This document shows positions 19,070-29,736 of a DNA stretch of 64,000 nt, one piece after another (within the stretch, counting starts at the first letter, position 1; the number at the start of each line of letters is the position of its first letter). This stretch comes from Hyphomonas sediminis (GTDB lineage Bacteria > Pseudomonadota > Alphaproteobacteria > Caulobacterales > Hyphomonadaceae), in contig NZ_JAIEZP010000001.1 in assembly GCF_019679475.1 (NCBI RefSeq), positions 2,542,001 through 2,606,000 on the forward strand. The letters are read 5' to 3'. The notes under the pieces were generated by a model. The model had not been told where the DNA came from. It searched no databases and saw only the letters and a list, made by a program, of their open reading frames with translations. Position numbers and translations under genes: made by a program.

Positions 19070-19993
19070 CTACTCTGCGCCGTCCGGCTCAGATGTATCG
19101 TCGATAATCTGCGGCTGGGTGTCGTCAATAATCGGACCCGCTTCCAGCACCGTCAGAAGCGAGCGCGGCACAGTTCCCACCGGGCAGCTGGAAGCCGCAG
19201 CCATGCGGGAGTTGGCAATCGCATGCGAGGTCGCCGCCAGTTCCGGCGAGGCTTCAGACCGGAAGGCCCAGGCCAGCACCAGCATCCCAACCACGGCCAC
19301 AGAGACGGCCACAATGGCGCCCCAGCCAGCGCCCAGCTCTTCCAGCGGATTTGGCTGAGCGGTCGCAACCGGCGCCGCCACAGGCGCAACGTTTGCCTTG
19401 GTGCCGTTAGTCTTCAGCGATGCAGCGGCCAGCACCGCCGCGCCAATCGCCTCACGCGCCGGCGCCGGCTTGATGCCGAGATCTTTCTCCCGCTTCTTGC
19501 GGGCATCAACCGCCAGCGGATCGTTGGGATGGGCGGCGAGCCAGTCGGCCCGCAGGTCATCATCCTTGGAGCCGAAGTTCAGCCATTCCCGCAGGTTCGT
19601 ACGCCCTTCCCGGCGGCCGAGCTCCTCGACCAGCTGGTAGAAACCTTCCGGCGTCTTCCGGGATGTCATGCCTTCAATGGAGTAGCGTTTTTCCTGACGG
19701 AACGGCTCATACGGGATCGTCTTGTCGATCGCGGCCTGAACAAGTGTGCCAGGACGGGAATTGCCGACAGATGCTGCGGCCCTCACCCAGTCGCTTTTGA
19801 CTGCGTTTTCCGACCAAAGGACCAAAACGGACTGCGAATTGGTCGCGTCACGGGCATCCTTGGGGTCAAAAGTCTCGTCGGTCTGGTTTTGATTGAACGC
19901 GACCTTGAACTTCAGCGACCGCAGGCGGCGGACCACCAGCTTGGCAATGTCCCGGTCTGCTACACCAGACACCAGAAAGACATCATAACTCAT
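19070..19993 (-). CDS. TIR-like domain protein with one membrane helix
   Basis: A 307-residue protein. Residues 1-80 resemble a bacterial TIR (TIR_2) fold: YDVFLVSGVADRDIAKLVVRRL at the start, then SQSVLVLWSENAVKSDWV. In TIR NADases a catalytic Glu normally lies four residues after this Trp; here position 73 is Ala (WVRAAAS), so NADase activity is doubtful. A charged linker (140-180) contains DLRADWLAAHPNDPLAVDARKKRE, then an Ala/Pro-rich stretch, a membrane helix (about 224-244) and a Ser/Asp-rich tail. AGAGGT precedes ATG 19993. It sits alone between the atp terminator and ychF. A signalling or scaffold role is inference; the fold itself should be checked by structure prediction. Confidence 0.65.
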   Translation of the reverse strand: MSYDVFLVSGVADRDIAKLVVRRLRSLKFKVAFNQNQTDETFDPKDARDATNSQSVLVLWSENAVKSDWVRAAASVGNSRPGTLVQAAIDKTIPYEPFRQEKRYSIEGMTSRKTPEGFYQLVEELGRREGRTNLREWLNFGSKDDDLRADWLAAHPNDPLAVDARKKREKDLGIKPAPAREAIGAAVLAAASLKTNGTKANVAPVAAPVATAQPNPLEELGAGWGAIVAVSVAVVGMLVLAWAFRSEASPELAATSHAIANSRMAAASSCPVGTVPRSLLTVLEAGPIIDDTQPQIIDDTSEPDGAE

Positions 19994-20152
19994 CGCACTC
20001 TACCTCTATAAGGCCCGTGTATAAGGATAACGGCTGGGCGCCTCAGCGCCAGCCCCACTGTTTCCTAGCGATTTTTGTGCCTGTTTTTCGAGGCCGAAAG
20101 GGGCTATGGCGCCGGTTCAGGATTTTACGAGCTTTCGGAAGGTATTCGCCCC

Positions 20153-21250
20153 ATGGGCTTCAAATGCGGAATCGTCGGGCTGCCGAATGTCGGCAAGTCC
20201 ACCCTCTTCAACGCACTGACGCAGACGGCAGCCGCGCAGGCCGCCAACTATCCCTTCTGCACGATTGAGCCAAACGTCGGCGAAGTAGCCGTGCCCGAAG
20301 CGCGCCTGAACAAGCTTGCACAGGTCGCCGGCTCCAAGGAAATCATTCCCGCCCGCATGAACTTCGTGGACATCGCAGGCCTGGTGGAAGGCGCCAGCCA
20401 GGGCGAAGGCCTCGGCAACAAATTCCTTGCCAACATCCGCGAAACAGACGCGATCATCTACGTGCTGCGCTGTTTCGAGAATGACGACATCACCCACGTT
20501 CGCGGCATGGTCGATCCGGTGGCCGACTTTGAAGTGGTCGAAACCGAGCTGATGCTGGCCGACCTCGAAAGCCTTGAGAAGCGCAAGGCGAACATCGTCA
20601 AGAAGGCCAACTCCGGCGACAAGGAAGCCAAGGCGCAGGTGGCGCTGATGGACCTCGCGCTGGAAGAGCTGAAAGAGGGCCGCCCTGCCCGCCGCGCCAA
20701 CGTTCCTGCAGACGACATCAAGTCCTGGAACATGCTGCAGCTGCTGACGGCAAAGCCGATCCTGTTTGTTGCCAACGTCGATGAAGGCAGCGCAGCAACC
20801 GGCAATGAATATTCCAAGCGCGTTGAAGAGCGCGCGAAACAGGAAGGCGCCATCGCCGTCATCATCTCGGCGCAGATCGAAGCCGAACTGGCGATGCTGG
20901 ACGAAGCCGAAGGCAAGGAATTCCTCGAGACACTCGGCCTTGAAGAGCCGGGCCTCACCCGCTTGATCCATGCGGGCTATGAATTGCTGGGCCTGCAGAC
21001 CTATTTCACCGCCGGACCGAAAGAAGCCCGCGCCTGGACTATCCGCAAGGGCTGGACCGCGCCGAAGGCTGCCGGCGTCATCCATGGCGACTTTGAAAAG
21101 GGCTTCATCCGGGCAGAGACGATTGCGTTCGACGACTACATCGCCTGCGGCGGCGAAGGCGGCGCCAAGGAAGCCGGCAAAATGCGCTCCGAAGGCAAGG
21201 AATACATCGTCCAGGATGGCGACGTGATGTTGTTCCGCTTCAACGTCTGA
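20153..21250 (+). CDS. ychF: Redox-responsive ATPase YchF/Ola1
   Basis: A ribosome-associated Obg-family P-loop protein that prefers ATP. The 365-residue protein has [14 protein letters not shown] (P-loop), the FCTIEPNVG switch region, [18 protein letters not shown] (G3) and the C-terminal TGS-type domain ([20 protein letters not shown] ... [13 protein letters not shown]). In place of the NKxD GTP-specificity motif it has FVANVDE, as expected for ATP use. ATG 20153 matches the conserved MGFKCGIVG start; the upstream extension of the frame is not conserved. Confidence 0.96.
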   Translation: MGFKCGIVGLPNVGKSTLFNALTQTAAAQAANYPFCTIEPNVGEVAVPEARLNKLAQVAGSKEIIPARMNFVDIAGLVEGASQGEGLGNKFLANIRETDAIIYVLRCFENDDITHVRGMVDPVADFEVVETELMLADLESLEKRKANIVKKANSGDKEAKAQVALMDLALEELKEGRPARRANVPADDIKSWNMLQLLTAKPILFVANVDEGSAATGNEYSKRVEERAKQEGAIAVIISAQIEAELAMLDEAEGKEFLETLGLEEPGLTRLIHAGYELLGLQTYFTAGPKEARAWTIRKGWTAPKAAGVIHGDFEKGFIRAETIAFDDYIACGGEGGAKEAGKMRSEGKEYIVQDGDVMLFRFNV

Positions 21251-21326
21251 TACCCGCCCAAGTCTGCTGCGAATACGGGCAGCCGATAAAAACGGCTAGG
21301 TAAAGTTGAATTGGTCTTGCGCCACC

Positions 21327-21365
21327 CCAGAGCAATTATTAGCGTTTGGTTAATAATTGCTCTGG
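21327..21365 (+). promoter_or_regulatory. Perfect 15-bp inverted repeat at the ribosome site of the next gene
   Basis: Arms 21327-21341 and 21351-21365 are exact reverse complements (core AGCAATTATTA / TAATAATTGCT) around a 9-base loop. The right arm ends inside the Shine-Dalgarno sequence GGAGGGG (21364-21370) of the downstream gene. As RNA the hairpin would hold the start of that site; as DNA it could be an operator for a dimeric repressor. No T tract follows, so it is not an intrinsic terminator for ychF. Confidence 0.6.
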
Positions 21366-21375
21366 AGGGGACCCT

Positions 21376-22977
21376 ATGAGTGACCGGAATAGCCCAGATC
21401 TGAACTTTGAGGTCGGGTATAACGTAGCGACGAGCAAAGCCTCTTTTTCCATAAGCATCTCGAATATCTTCGACAGGATTGGGAAAAAGAAATTCGGCTT
21501 CTCAGTTTCCCGATGGCGCACCAAAGGCTGGGCCAGGAAGGACGCCAAACAAGGAATCCCCCCCACACATTCAGTGGAGCCGGACGGCCAGGAACTGGAA
21601 ATACGAACAGAACGAGATCAGCAACTCACGAAGGTCTCAAATGCCGTCGATTCAGCCGTCGATGACGCCACCAAATGGGTGAATAAGCACACACCTCAAA
21701 AACTCCATCGGGACAAACTGGAAAACGATGTCAAAGCGGCGATCGCCGGCGAGCTCGCTGACTATCGCGACAGCCTCCAGAAAGCCCGTGAGGAGCTTAC
21801 CGAAAGCAAATCGCATTACGAAGATTTCCGGCATGAGCACGGCCTCAAACGAAACGCCCGGGTGCCCCTGTTTTTTCTGAAACCCATCGTCATCCTGCTT
21901 GCACTGCTGCTGGGCGAGACGATCATCAACGCTTTCATCTTTGCAGGCATCAGCCCGCAGGGCATGATTGGAGGATGGCTGACTGCGTTGGTGATCTCTG
22001 TCATCAACATCATCTTTGGGCTGGTCTTTGGCTTTGCCATAATCCGCTATGCCATGGTTTGGGAGGGAACCCCGCGTTACCTTTTAATGTTCGCTGGCGG
22101 ATTACTTATTCTCCTGGCGTTTCTTTTCAATCTGTATGTCGCCCACTTTCGGGAGGTCGCAGAAGCGGCCATCCTCGCGGACCAGGCGGGAGAGGCCATC
22201 TTGACGCGCGACAGGGCGCCGACCCTGACAAGCACCTGGCCACACTTTATCGAAAATCCATTCAATATCGGCTCGGTGCTGGGCATTGGTCTTCTGGTGA
22301 TCGGGTTGAGCATCTTTGGGATTGCCGCATATGAAGGATATTGCGGTTTTACGGACCCCTACCCCGGCTTCGGCAGAGTGGGCAAACGCTACTACTTGAA
22401 CGAAATCACGGTTTCGTTGATCGAAAGCAGCGCCAGGAAGCGTGCATTCAGCAGACTGGATGCAATACGCCACCGCCTGAACGATTCCCTGACCATACAC
22501 CGGCACTTCCAGAATGAAGTGAATACGGCGATCAGCTTCGCAGACAGGTTGTCGAAGGCGGCGGCTACGGCCGAGAAACAAGTCAATAATCATGCCTGGC
22601 TTTTGATTTCCGACTACAGAGCTGCCAACCGCCGAAAGCGCACGAAGCTGAAGCAAAAAGCCGAAAAGAAGCCGGAAAAGGCGCTCCTGAACCCCGGCGA
22701 TGCCCCGGCCTATTTCGATGTAGATCCGCGCGCTTCATGGGGCGCGGCAAGCGTGGTCCCCAGCAGCGAAGAACTGTCGTCAATGGCGCAAGCGTCGAAG
22801 ACAACGATCAGCGAAAACATCGCAATCATAGATTTTGTAAGCAAGTATGTTTCGGAACTCCGCACACGCATCGCCTCAAGTGTTCAAGGGCTTGATGAGG
22901 AAATACGCAGAAGCATGAGCCAATCCGCCCCCTCGGCAACCGTCTCTCCACACCCGCGGCTGAATACCGTTCAATAG
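21376..22977 (+). CDS. Multi-pass membrane protein of unknown function
   Basis: A 533-residue protein I do not recognise. Its N-terminal 150 residues are polar and charged, with a predicted coiled segment (ELADYRDSLQKAREELTESK). Four hydrophobic segments follow at about 162-192, 196-224, 232-256 and 293-318. The C-terminal 200 residues are helical and basic, including NRRKRTKLKQKAEKKPEKA, and end in a Ser/Pro tail. GGAGGGG 5 bases before ATG 21376 fixes the start. Base composition is visibly more AT-rich than the flanking housekeeping genes, suggesting transfer. The VWA-like gene follows 35 bp later and is probably co-transcribed; the two look like one functional cassette. Confidence 0.72.
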   Translation: MSDRNSPDLNFEVGYNVATSKASFSISISNIFDRIGKKKFGFSVSRWRTKGWARKDAKQGIPPTHSVEPDGQELEIRTERDQQLTKVSNAVDSAVDDATKWVNKHTPQKLHRDKLENDVKAAIAGELADYRDSLQKAREELTESKSHYEDFRHEHGLKRNARVPLFFLKPIVILLALLLGETIINAFIFAGISPQGMIGGWLTALVISVINIIFGLVFGFAIIRYAMVWEGTPRYLLMFAGGLLILLAFLFNLYVAHFREVAEAAILADQAGEAILTRDRAPTLTSTWPHFIENPFNIGSVLGIGLLVIGLSIFGIAAYEGYCGFTDPYPGFGRVGKRYYLNEITVSLIESSARKRAFSRLDAIRHRLNDSLTIHRHFQNEVNTAISFADRLSKAAATAEKQVNNHAWLLISDYRAANRRKRTKLKQKAEKKPEKALLNPGDAPAYFDVDPRASWGAASVVPSSEELSSMAQASKTTISENIAIIDFVSKYVSELRTRIASSVQGLDEEIRRSMSQSAPSATVSPHPRLNTVQ

Positions 22978-23012
22978 CCACCGCCTGAATCAAACCGTTC
23001 GAGAGGTACTCC

Positions 23013-23777
23013 ATGAAACGGCAAAACAAGTCCGCCTGGATCATAGGGTTTTCATTGCTGCTTGCCGGCTTCGCAGGAATTCCAGCTGCGCTTATCGCCA
23101 CAAAACCACCCGCCACCGATACGGACAATTGTCGACGGGATGGGTCCCTTCCCGCGCACACAGTTGTGCTCGTCGATCAATCGGATCCATTCGATGAGAC
23201 AGATGTCAATTGGGCGTGGCAACTGATGTTTGAAGAAGCCAAGATGCTCAAAAAGCACGGTAGGCTGACGATCATGGGGATCGACGCGGAAAATCCTGAC
23301 TATGGAAAAGAAGTATTCTCCCGCTGCTCGCCGGGTTCACCATCCCGGGCAAACCCGATCTTTGAAAACCCTCGCTTCATCGAACAGGATTGGGAACTGA
23401 AGTTTGAGGACCAGATGCGCGGTCGCATCAGCGAACTTATGTTGACCGATCAAGCACCGCGCTCTCCTTTGGCGGAACATATAAAGGGCATTCTTCGCAG
23501 GAGCGATTTTCGTCCCTCGATGGAGCATCGCCGAATTCTGATCATATCCGACATGTACCAGCATTCGGATGCCTTCTCGATGTACAATTCCGGATTAAAC
23601 AAAGAGGGAATGATCAAGGCGATGAGCGCGATGGAGTTCCCGCCGCTCAACGGCGCGGAGATCGCCATCTTCAGAGTCGACAGGAAGGGTCAACTCAAAG
23701 GGCAGGACATCAATGAATTCTGGAAATCCGTGCTCGGCCAAAGCGGAGCAGCCAACGTCGAAGTCATAAGGGATTAG
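23013..23777 (+). CDS. Membrane-anchored VWA-like protein
   Basis: A 254-residue protein with an N-terminal signal anchor (WIIGFSLLLAGFAGIPAALIA). The extracytoplasmic part starts a Rossmann-like strand VVLVDQSDPF whose DxS at Asp55 resembles the first MIDAS element of von Willebrand A domains; RRILIISDMYQHSDAFSMY (about residue 172) resembles the later SD/Asp element. No assignable named family. Two Cys (40 and about 107) could pair. ATG 23013 has AGAGGT upstream. It shares the AT-rich composition and direction of the preceding membrane gene; a metal-dependent adhesion or assembly role for the pair is inference. A 14-bp hairpin follows the stop. Confidence 0.7.
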   Translation: MKRQNKSAWIIGFSLLLAGFAGIPAALIATKPPATDTDNCRRDGSLPAHTVVLVDQSDPFDETDVNWAWQLMFEEAKMLKKHGRLTIMGIDAENPDYGKEVFSRCSPGSPSRANPIFENPRFIEQDWELKFEDQMRGRISELMLTDQAPRSPLAEHIKGILRRSDFRPSMEHRRILIISDMYQHSDAFSMYNSGLNKEGMIKAMSAMEFPPLNGAEIAIFRVDRKGQLKGQDINEFWKSVLGQSGAANVEVIRD

Positions 23778-23780
23778 GCA

Positions 23781-23814
23781 CCGGTGCCCTCCGCTAAGTT
23801 GCGGAGGGCACCGG
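23781..23814. terminator. Strong hairpin between convergent genes
   Basis: Fourteen-base arms 23781-23794 and 23801-23814 (core GGTGCCCTCCGC / GCGGAGGGCACC) with loop TAAGTT lie directly after the VWA-like stop and before the secF stop on the other strand. There is no T run on either side, so it may act as a bidirectional terminator or mRNA 3' stabiliser. Confidence 0.5.
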
Positions 23815-23829
23815 GCGCAGCCCAGAAAA

Positions 23830-24819
23830 TTACGGCATCGCCTCGAAGCCCGGCGTGTCTTCCACCGGTTTGCGGTTGATATCGACACCCAGCATCAGAA
23901 CGATTGCGGCAGCAAAATAGATCGACGAATAGGTACCGATGATGATGCCCCAGATCATCGCAAGGCTCATGCCTTGAAGCACCGGACCACCGAACAGAAC
24001 GATCGCGAGAATGGCGATCAGCGTTGTGCCGCCGGTCAGCATCGTGCGCGACAGCGTCTGGTTGGTGGCGATGTCGATAACTTCTGTCGCCGGCATCTGC
24101 TTGTATTTCCGCCTGATCTCGCGGATGCGGTCGAACACGACCACGGAGTCGTTCACCGAATAGCCAATGATGGTTAGGAGGGCGGCGATGGTGGTCAGGT
24201 CGAACTGGATTTGCAGCAGGGCGAAGAGGCCGATAGTTCCGATTGCGTCGTGAACAAGCGCGGCGATGCCGCCCACTGCATATGACCAGCTATAGCGGAA
24301 CGCGATGTAGCCGAACATCATCAGCGTCGCCACTCCGAGGGCGATAAGCCCTTCACGGAACAGTTCGCCAGAGACTTTCGGCCCAACGGAGTCGTTGCGC
24401 AGAATGTCTTCGTCGGTAAGGTTGAACTCCTGCTTCAGCGAATTGACGACAAAGGTGTTCGACGCCGCAGAGGCTCTCTCTGCCTGCGTCTCTTCCGGCA
24501 AGGCCAAAAATTCTTCTCCGAGCAGGCCTGCATCCAGATCGCCGAAACGTATGACAACCAGCTCTGCGCCATTGGAATCGGTCGCGGAGTTGACCGTCAG
24601 GCCACCTGGGATGCGGCTGCGGACCTCTGCCACCGTGACCGTATCGGTCTGGCGCAGCTCGATCACGGACCCACCCGCAAAGTCGACGCCCAGGTTCAGG
24701 CCCCGCGTCATAACCAGATAGATGGACGCCACCATCATGATCATTGACAGCGCTACACCGACATAGCGGTAGCGCATGAAGGGAACCTTGGTCTCTTTAG
24801 GCCAGTATTTGATCAGCAT
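23830..24819 (-). CDS. secF: Protein translocase subunit SecF
   Basis: Proton-driven partner of SecD that helps complete Sec-dependent export. The 329-residue protein has six membrane helices: the first (VGVALSMIMMVASIYLVMT) precedes GLNLGVDFAGGSVIEL, the conserved SecD/SecF motif, and then a periplasmic domain. The later helices carry GYSVNDSVVVFDRIRE. It lies 19 bp after secD in the order yajC-secD-secF. Confidence 0.96.
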   Translation of the reverse strand: MLIKYWPKETKVPFMRYRYVGVALSMIMMVASIYLVMTRGLNLGVDFAGGSVIELRQTDTVTVAEVRSRIPGGLTVNSATDSNGAELVVIRFGDLDAGLLGEEFLALPEETQAERASAASNTFVVNSLKQEFNLTDEDILRNDSVGPKVSGELFREGLIALGVATLMMFGYIAFRYSWSYAVGGIAALVHDAIGTIGLFALLQIQFDLTTIAALLTIIGYSVNDSVVVFDRIREIRRKYKQMPATEVIDIATNQTLSRTMLTGGTTLIAILAIVLFGGPVLQGMSLAMIWGIIIGTYSSIYFAAAIVLMLGVDINRKPVEDTPGFEAMP

Positions 24820-24838
24820 ATGTCTGTCCTCAAGCCGC

Positions 24839-26446
24839 CTAAACTGCGAACCGCTTGGTTTTGAAGGTCTTCATCCAAAACACTGTCAACATGCGGGTGA
24901 ACACGAAGGCCGTAAACACCGAGGTCACGATGCCAAGCGCGAGGGTGACCGCGAAGCCTTTCACCGGGCCGGAGCCGAGCGTGTAGAGAATGATGGCCGC
25001 AAACAGGGTGGTGATGTTGGCGTCCAGGATGGTGATCAGCGCGCGCTCATAGCCTGCCTGCACTGCCGTCCAGACCGACCTGCCTGATTGCTGCTCCTCG
25101 CGTATGCGTTCGAACACCAGCACGTTGGCGTCCACAGCCATACCGATGGTAAGAATGATGCCCGCAATGCCGGGAAGCGTCAGCGTGGCGCCAAGAAGCG
25201 ACAGGGCTGCAAAGATCAGAACCACGTTGGCCACAAGCGAGAGGACCGCGAACAGCCCCTGCAGGCCATATGCAAGCACCATGAAGAATGCCACCAGCGA
25301 CAGGCCGACGACCGCCGCCCGGAAGCCGGATTCGATTGAGTCTTCCCCCAGCGTCGAGGAAACGACGCGCTGGTCCAGGAACTGTACCTTCGCCGGCATC
25401 TCACCGGCTGCGATGATCGCCGCCAGGTCCTGCGCTTCGGTGATGGTGAAGGAGCCGGTGATGCGCACATTGCCGCCGGGGATCGCATCGTTGATGCGCG
25501 GCGCCGACATGATTACGTCATCCAGCACGATCGCAAACGGCTTGCCGACATTGTTGCGCGTTGTTTCGTAGAACTTGCGCGCGCCGTTGGCGTTCAGGCG
25601 GAAATTGATCTGCGGGCGGTTGGCTTCATCATTACCCTGGCTCGCGCTGGCGATGTCCGAACCGACAACCTCGGGAATGTCCCGCACCAAAAGCGGACCG
25701 GTCTCTGGCCCTTGCAGCAGGCGATACCCCGGCTTCACTACACCCGCCTGTGCGGCCGCAATCTCTGCCGGGCTCGATTCAACCAGATTGAACGTCATCT
25801 TGCCGTCGCGGCTGAGAAGATCTTTCAGGCGCTGCGGGTCCGGCTCGCCGGGGGCTTCGAGCACGATCCGGTTGTTGCCTGAAGGCGTCAGCGAAATCTC
25901 GGCCACGCCTTCCGGGTCGACACGGCGGCGGACGATGGTCATCGTCTTCGACAGGGCGTCTGCCAGCATCGCGGTTTCGGAAGCCTGCGGGACAGAAATC
26001 CGGATGGAATCCGTTCCGGCCCGGGTGATTTCATAGGTCTTGCCGCTGGTCAGGCCGCCTTCGAGCGGGGTGTTGATGCGGTCGAGGCGCTTCAGCGCCT
26101 CATCGACCGGGAAATTGCCTTCAGCATCCGGCCGGCTGAGCTTGATCACCATTGTGCGACCGTGAAGTTCCGGCTGGAAATAGATGGGGTCGCGGTCAGA
26201 TGTCCGGGAGAAGGCAGAGCGCACATCCCGCGCGAACACTTCCAGCCGGCTGTGGATCACTTCTTCCGGCGGAATTTCCATCTCAAGGTAAACACCGCCG
26301 CGCAGGTCGAGGCCCAGATTGACGGACTTCTTCGGCAGGAAGCCCGGCGCACCGGACATATTCACCACGTTCGGAAGCGCCATGACGACGCCCCAGGCCA
26401 GAACGGCGAATACCAGAAGGACTTTCCACGGCGGGAACTGCAGCAT
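24839..26446 (-). CDS. secD: Protein translocase subunit SecD
   Basis: RND-type membrane subunit of the SecDF-YajC complex, 535 residues. It has the N-terminal helix with VLLVFAVLAWGVVMALPN, LGLDLRGGVYLEMEI (conserved D5/DLRGG motif), a large periplasmic region, and five C-terminal helices with GMAVDANVLVFERIREE. Start ATG 26446 is 38 bp after the yajC stop. Confidence 0.97.
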   Translation of the reverse strand: MLQFPPWKVLLVFAVLAWGVVMALPNVVNMSGAPGFLPKKSVNLGLDLRGGVYLEMEIPPEEVIHSRLEVFARDVRSAFSRTSDRDPIYFQPELHGRTMVIKLSRPDAEGNFPVDEALKRLDRINTPLEGGLTSGKTYEITRAGTDSIRISVPQASETAMLADALSKTMTIVRRRVDPEGVAEISLTPSGNNRIVLEAPGEPDPQRLKDLLSRDGKMTFNLVESSPAEIAAAQAGVVKPGYRLLQGPETGPLLVRDIPEVVGSDIASASQGNDEANRPQINFRLNANGARKFYETTRNNVGKPFAIVLDDVIMSAPRINDAIPGGNVRITGSFTITEAQDLAAIIAAGEMPAKVQFLDQRVVSSTLGEDSIESGFRAAVVGLSLVAFFMVLAYGLQGLFAVLSLVANVVLIFAALSLLGATLTLPGIAGIILTIGMAVDANVLVFERIREEQQSGRSVWTAVQAGYERALITILDANITTLFAAIILYTLGSGPVKGFAVTLALGIVTSVFTAFVFTRMLTVFWMKTFKTKRFAV

Positions 26447-26484
26447 GAGGCGATCCTATGTTTCGGGCAGCGCGGAGGGGACGG

Positions 26485-26856
26485 TCAGTCGTTGGCGGGG
26501 ACCGGCTCGGCCTTGTTGCGAACTTCGATCACCATCGACTTGATGATGCGAACGCGCACGTTCTCCGCAATGTCGAGCGACACTTCGTTGTCGCTGACCT
26601 TGTTGACCTTGCCGATCAGGCCGCCCGAGGTGATGACCGTATCGCCACGCTTGATGTTGTTGACCATCTCGGTGTGTTTCTTCTGGCGCTGCTGCTGCGG
26701 ACGGATCAGCAGGAAGTAGAAGATCAGGATCAACGGCAGGAAGAACAGGATCTGCGTCAGCACGTTCGGGCCAGCACCGGCAGGCGCAGCCTGAGCGGCT
26801 GCCGGCATGGCGAGCGCCGCAGCAATAAGACCAAGTGTCAGAAAGCGAGCGGACAT
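26485..26856 (-). CDS. yajC: Sec translocase accessory subunit YajC
   Basis: A 123-residue single-pass protein. It carries a signal-like N-terminus (RFLTLGLIAAALAMPAAAQA) before the usual helix ILFFLPLILIFYFLLIRPQQ and the cytosolic KRGDTVITSGGLIGKV domain. An extra signal sequence before the YajC helix occurs in several alphaproteobacteria. The start at 26856 is chosen because upstream in-frame residues are not YajC-like. Confidence 0.94.
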   Translation of the reverse strand: MSARFLTLGLIAAALAMPAAAQAAPAGAGPNVLTQILFFLPLILIFYFLLIRPQQQRQKKHTEMVNNIKRGDTVITSGGLIGKVNKVSDNEVSLDIAENVRVRIIKSMVIEVRNKAEPVPAND

Positions 26857-26960
26857 AGCGACAATCTCCAGAATTCTCAGCGGCAATGTTTGGGAAAAGA
26901 GGCGTATAGCCGCCACGCCCAGCCTTGGCAAACCACCCCTGCAGGCGATTCCTCCGGTAT

Positions 26961-27620
26961 TCAAAGCACTTGCGCGATTCCCTCAGAAAGCTGTGGCAGC
27001 CACTGAAAGAGATCGCGGCGCTCGATTTCAGCGCCGGTAGCGTCAAGGCACAGAATCGACGCCATCCCGCCTTCCGGCTGCAGCGGAACGGCCAGGACAC
27101 CGCCCTTCGACAATTGCCCTATCAGGGCTTCCGGCACTTCCGGAACAGCGCCCGCCAGGACGATAACGTCAAATGGCCCCTGCTCTGCCCAACCTTCCAG
27201 CCCATCCATCTGGGCGACAGTCACATTCTCGATCCCCAGCCGTTCCAGACGGCTCCGGCCGTCTTCCGCAAGGCGCCGATAGCGCTCCGTGGCGCAGACA
27301 TGGCCAGCAATCTGCGCCAGCAAGGCCGCCATGTAGCCCGAGCCGAAGCCGACCAGCAGGCAGCGCGCCTCACGTGCAGGTTTCAGTTTCAAAGCTTGTA
27401 GCAGGTGCCCCGTCGCCGTCGGCCGCAGCATCACCTGCCCGCAAGGGATCGGCAGGAACGTATCTTCAAAGGCCAGCTCGCTCAGGGCCGGGTCATCGAC
27501 GAAGGCGTCCCGCCCGATCGTTTCCATGGCTGCCAGAACATCGGGATCGGTCACCCCCTCCTGCCTCAGGGTGAGCAGCAGGCGCGCAGCGCGGAATGGA
27601 TCGGCAATCAGCTCGGCCAT
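26961..27620 (-). CDS. pcm: Protein-L-isoaspartate O-methyltransferase family protein
   Basis: A 219-residue SAM-dependent methyltransferase that repairs isoaspartyl residues. It shows the family block IPCGQVMLRPTAT (substrate side), the SAM loop LLVGFGSGYMAALLAQI and the later DVIVLAGAVPEVPEAL. The classical GTGSGYQ reads GFGSGYM, so it belongs to the divergent alphaproteobacterial branch. Its ATG overlaps the end of surE by 13 bp. Confidence 0.85.
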   Translation of the reverse strand: MAELIADPFRAARLLLTLRQEGVTDPDVLAAMETIGRDAFVDDPALSELAFEDTFLPIPCGQVMLRPTATGHLLQALKLKPAREARCLLVGFGSGYMAALLAQIAGHVCATERYRRLAEDGRSRLERLGIENVTVAQMDGLEGWAEQGPFDVIVLAGAVPEVPEALIGQLSKGGVLAVPLQPEGGMASILCLDATGAEIERRDLFQWLPQLSEGIAQVL

Positions 27621-28365
27621 GACTCCCGGAGGGTTTTCAGGAATGGCTCATGCGTCAAGTCCACATGCAGGGGCGAGATCGAGACATAGCCATCATAGAT
27701 GGCGCGCAGGTCCGTTCCCTCGTCGGGCTTCGACAGCTTGCCGCGATAGCCGATCCAGAAATAATCGTTGCCGCGCAGGTCTTCGCGCTTGTCCGTGTGG
27801 ATAATGGCCTCGTCGCGGAAACCCTGCCGGGTGATCTGCACGCCGCGCACATCGCCGGGCTCAACGTCCGGGAAGTTCACGTTCATCACCACATCATTCG
27901 GCCAGCCCATATCAAGCAGCGGGCGAATGGCTTTCGCGCCCCAGGTCTTCGCCGTGTCCCAGGAGAGCGATCCGCGCTCCCGGAAGTTCTGTGCCTGGCT
28001 GAGCGCGATGGACGGAATGCCCAGCTGCATACCGAACATCGCCGCTGCAATGGTGCCGGAAAAGCTCGTATCCTCGGCAATGTTCTGGCCGCGGTTCACG
28101 CCGGAGAGCACCAGGTCCGGAAGGTCCGGCATCAGCTCTTTCGTTGCCAGCAGCACCGCGTCGGACGGCGTGCCAGAAACGGCCCAGCTCTTGGCGCCCA
28201 CCTTGCGCACGCGCACCGGCTGCGTCAGCGAAATGGCGCGGCCCTTGCCCGACTGTTCTTCTTCAGGCGCAGCGATCCAGATGTCGTCGGAAAGCTCCTC
28301 GGCAATGTCCTCAAGCACCGAGAGGCCCGGCGCATTGATGCCATCGTCATTGGTCAGGAGAATTC

Positions 28366-28369
<4 letters not shown>
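27608..28369 (-). CDS. surE: 5'/3'-nucleotidase SurE
   Basis: A divalent-metal survival nucleotidase of 253 residues acting on nucleoside monophosphates. The metal site is formed by [14 protein letters not shown] (Asp8, Asp9), EEQSGKG (Ser40 region) and SGVNRGQN (Asn). The start is GTG at 28369, which overlaps the serS stop (GTGA). The surE-pcm adjacency is common in proteobacteria and links stationary-phase repair genes. Confidence 0.95.
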
Positions 28370-29667
<1,298 letters not shown>

Positions 29668-29736
29668 AGGGAAGCCTCAGGCTCTGGTGGGTAATGGGGA
29701 AGGCTCTAATCCGCGCCGCCCCCTCCTGTCCACACT

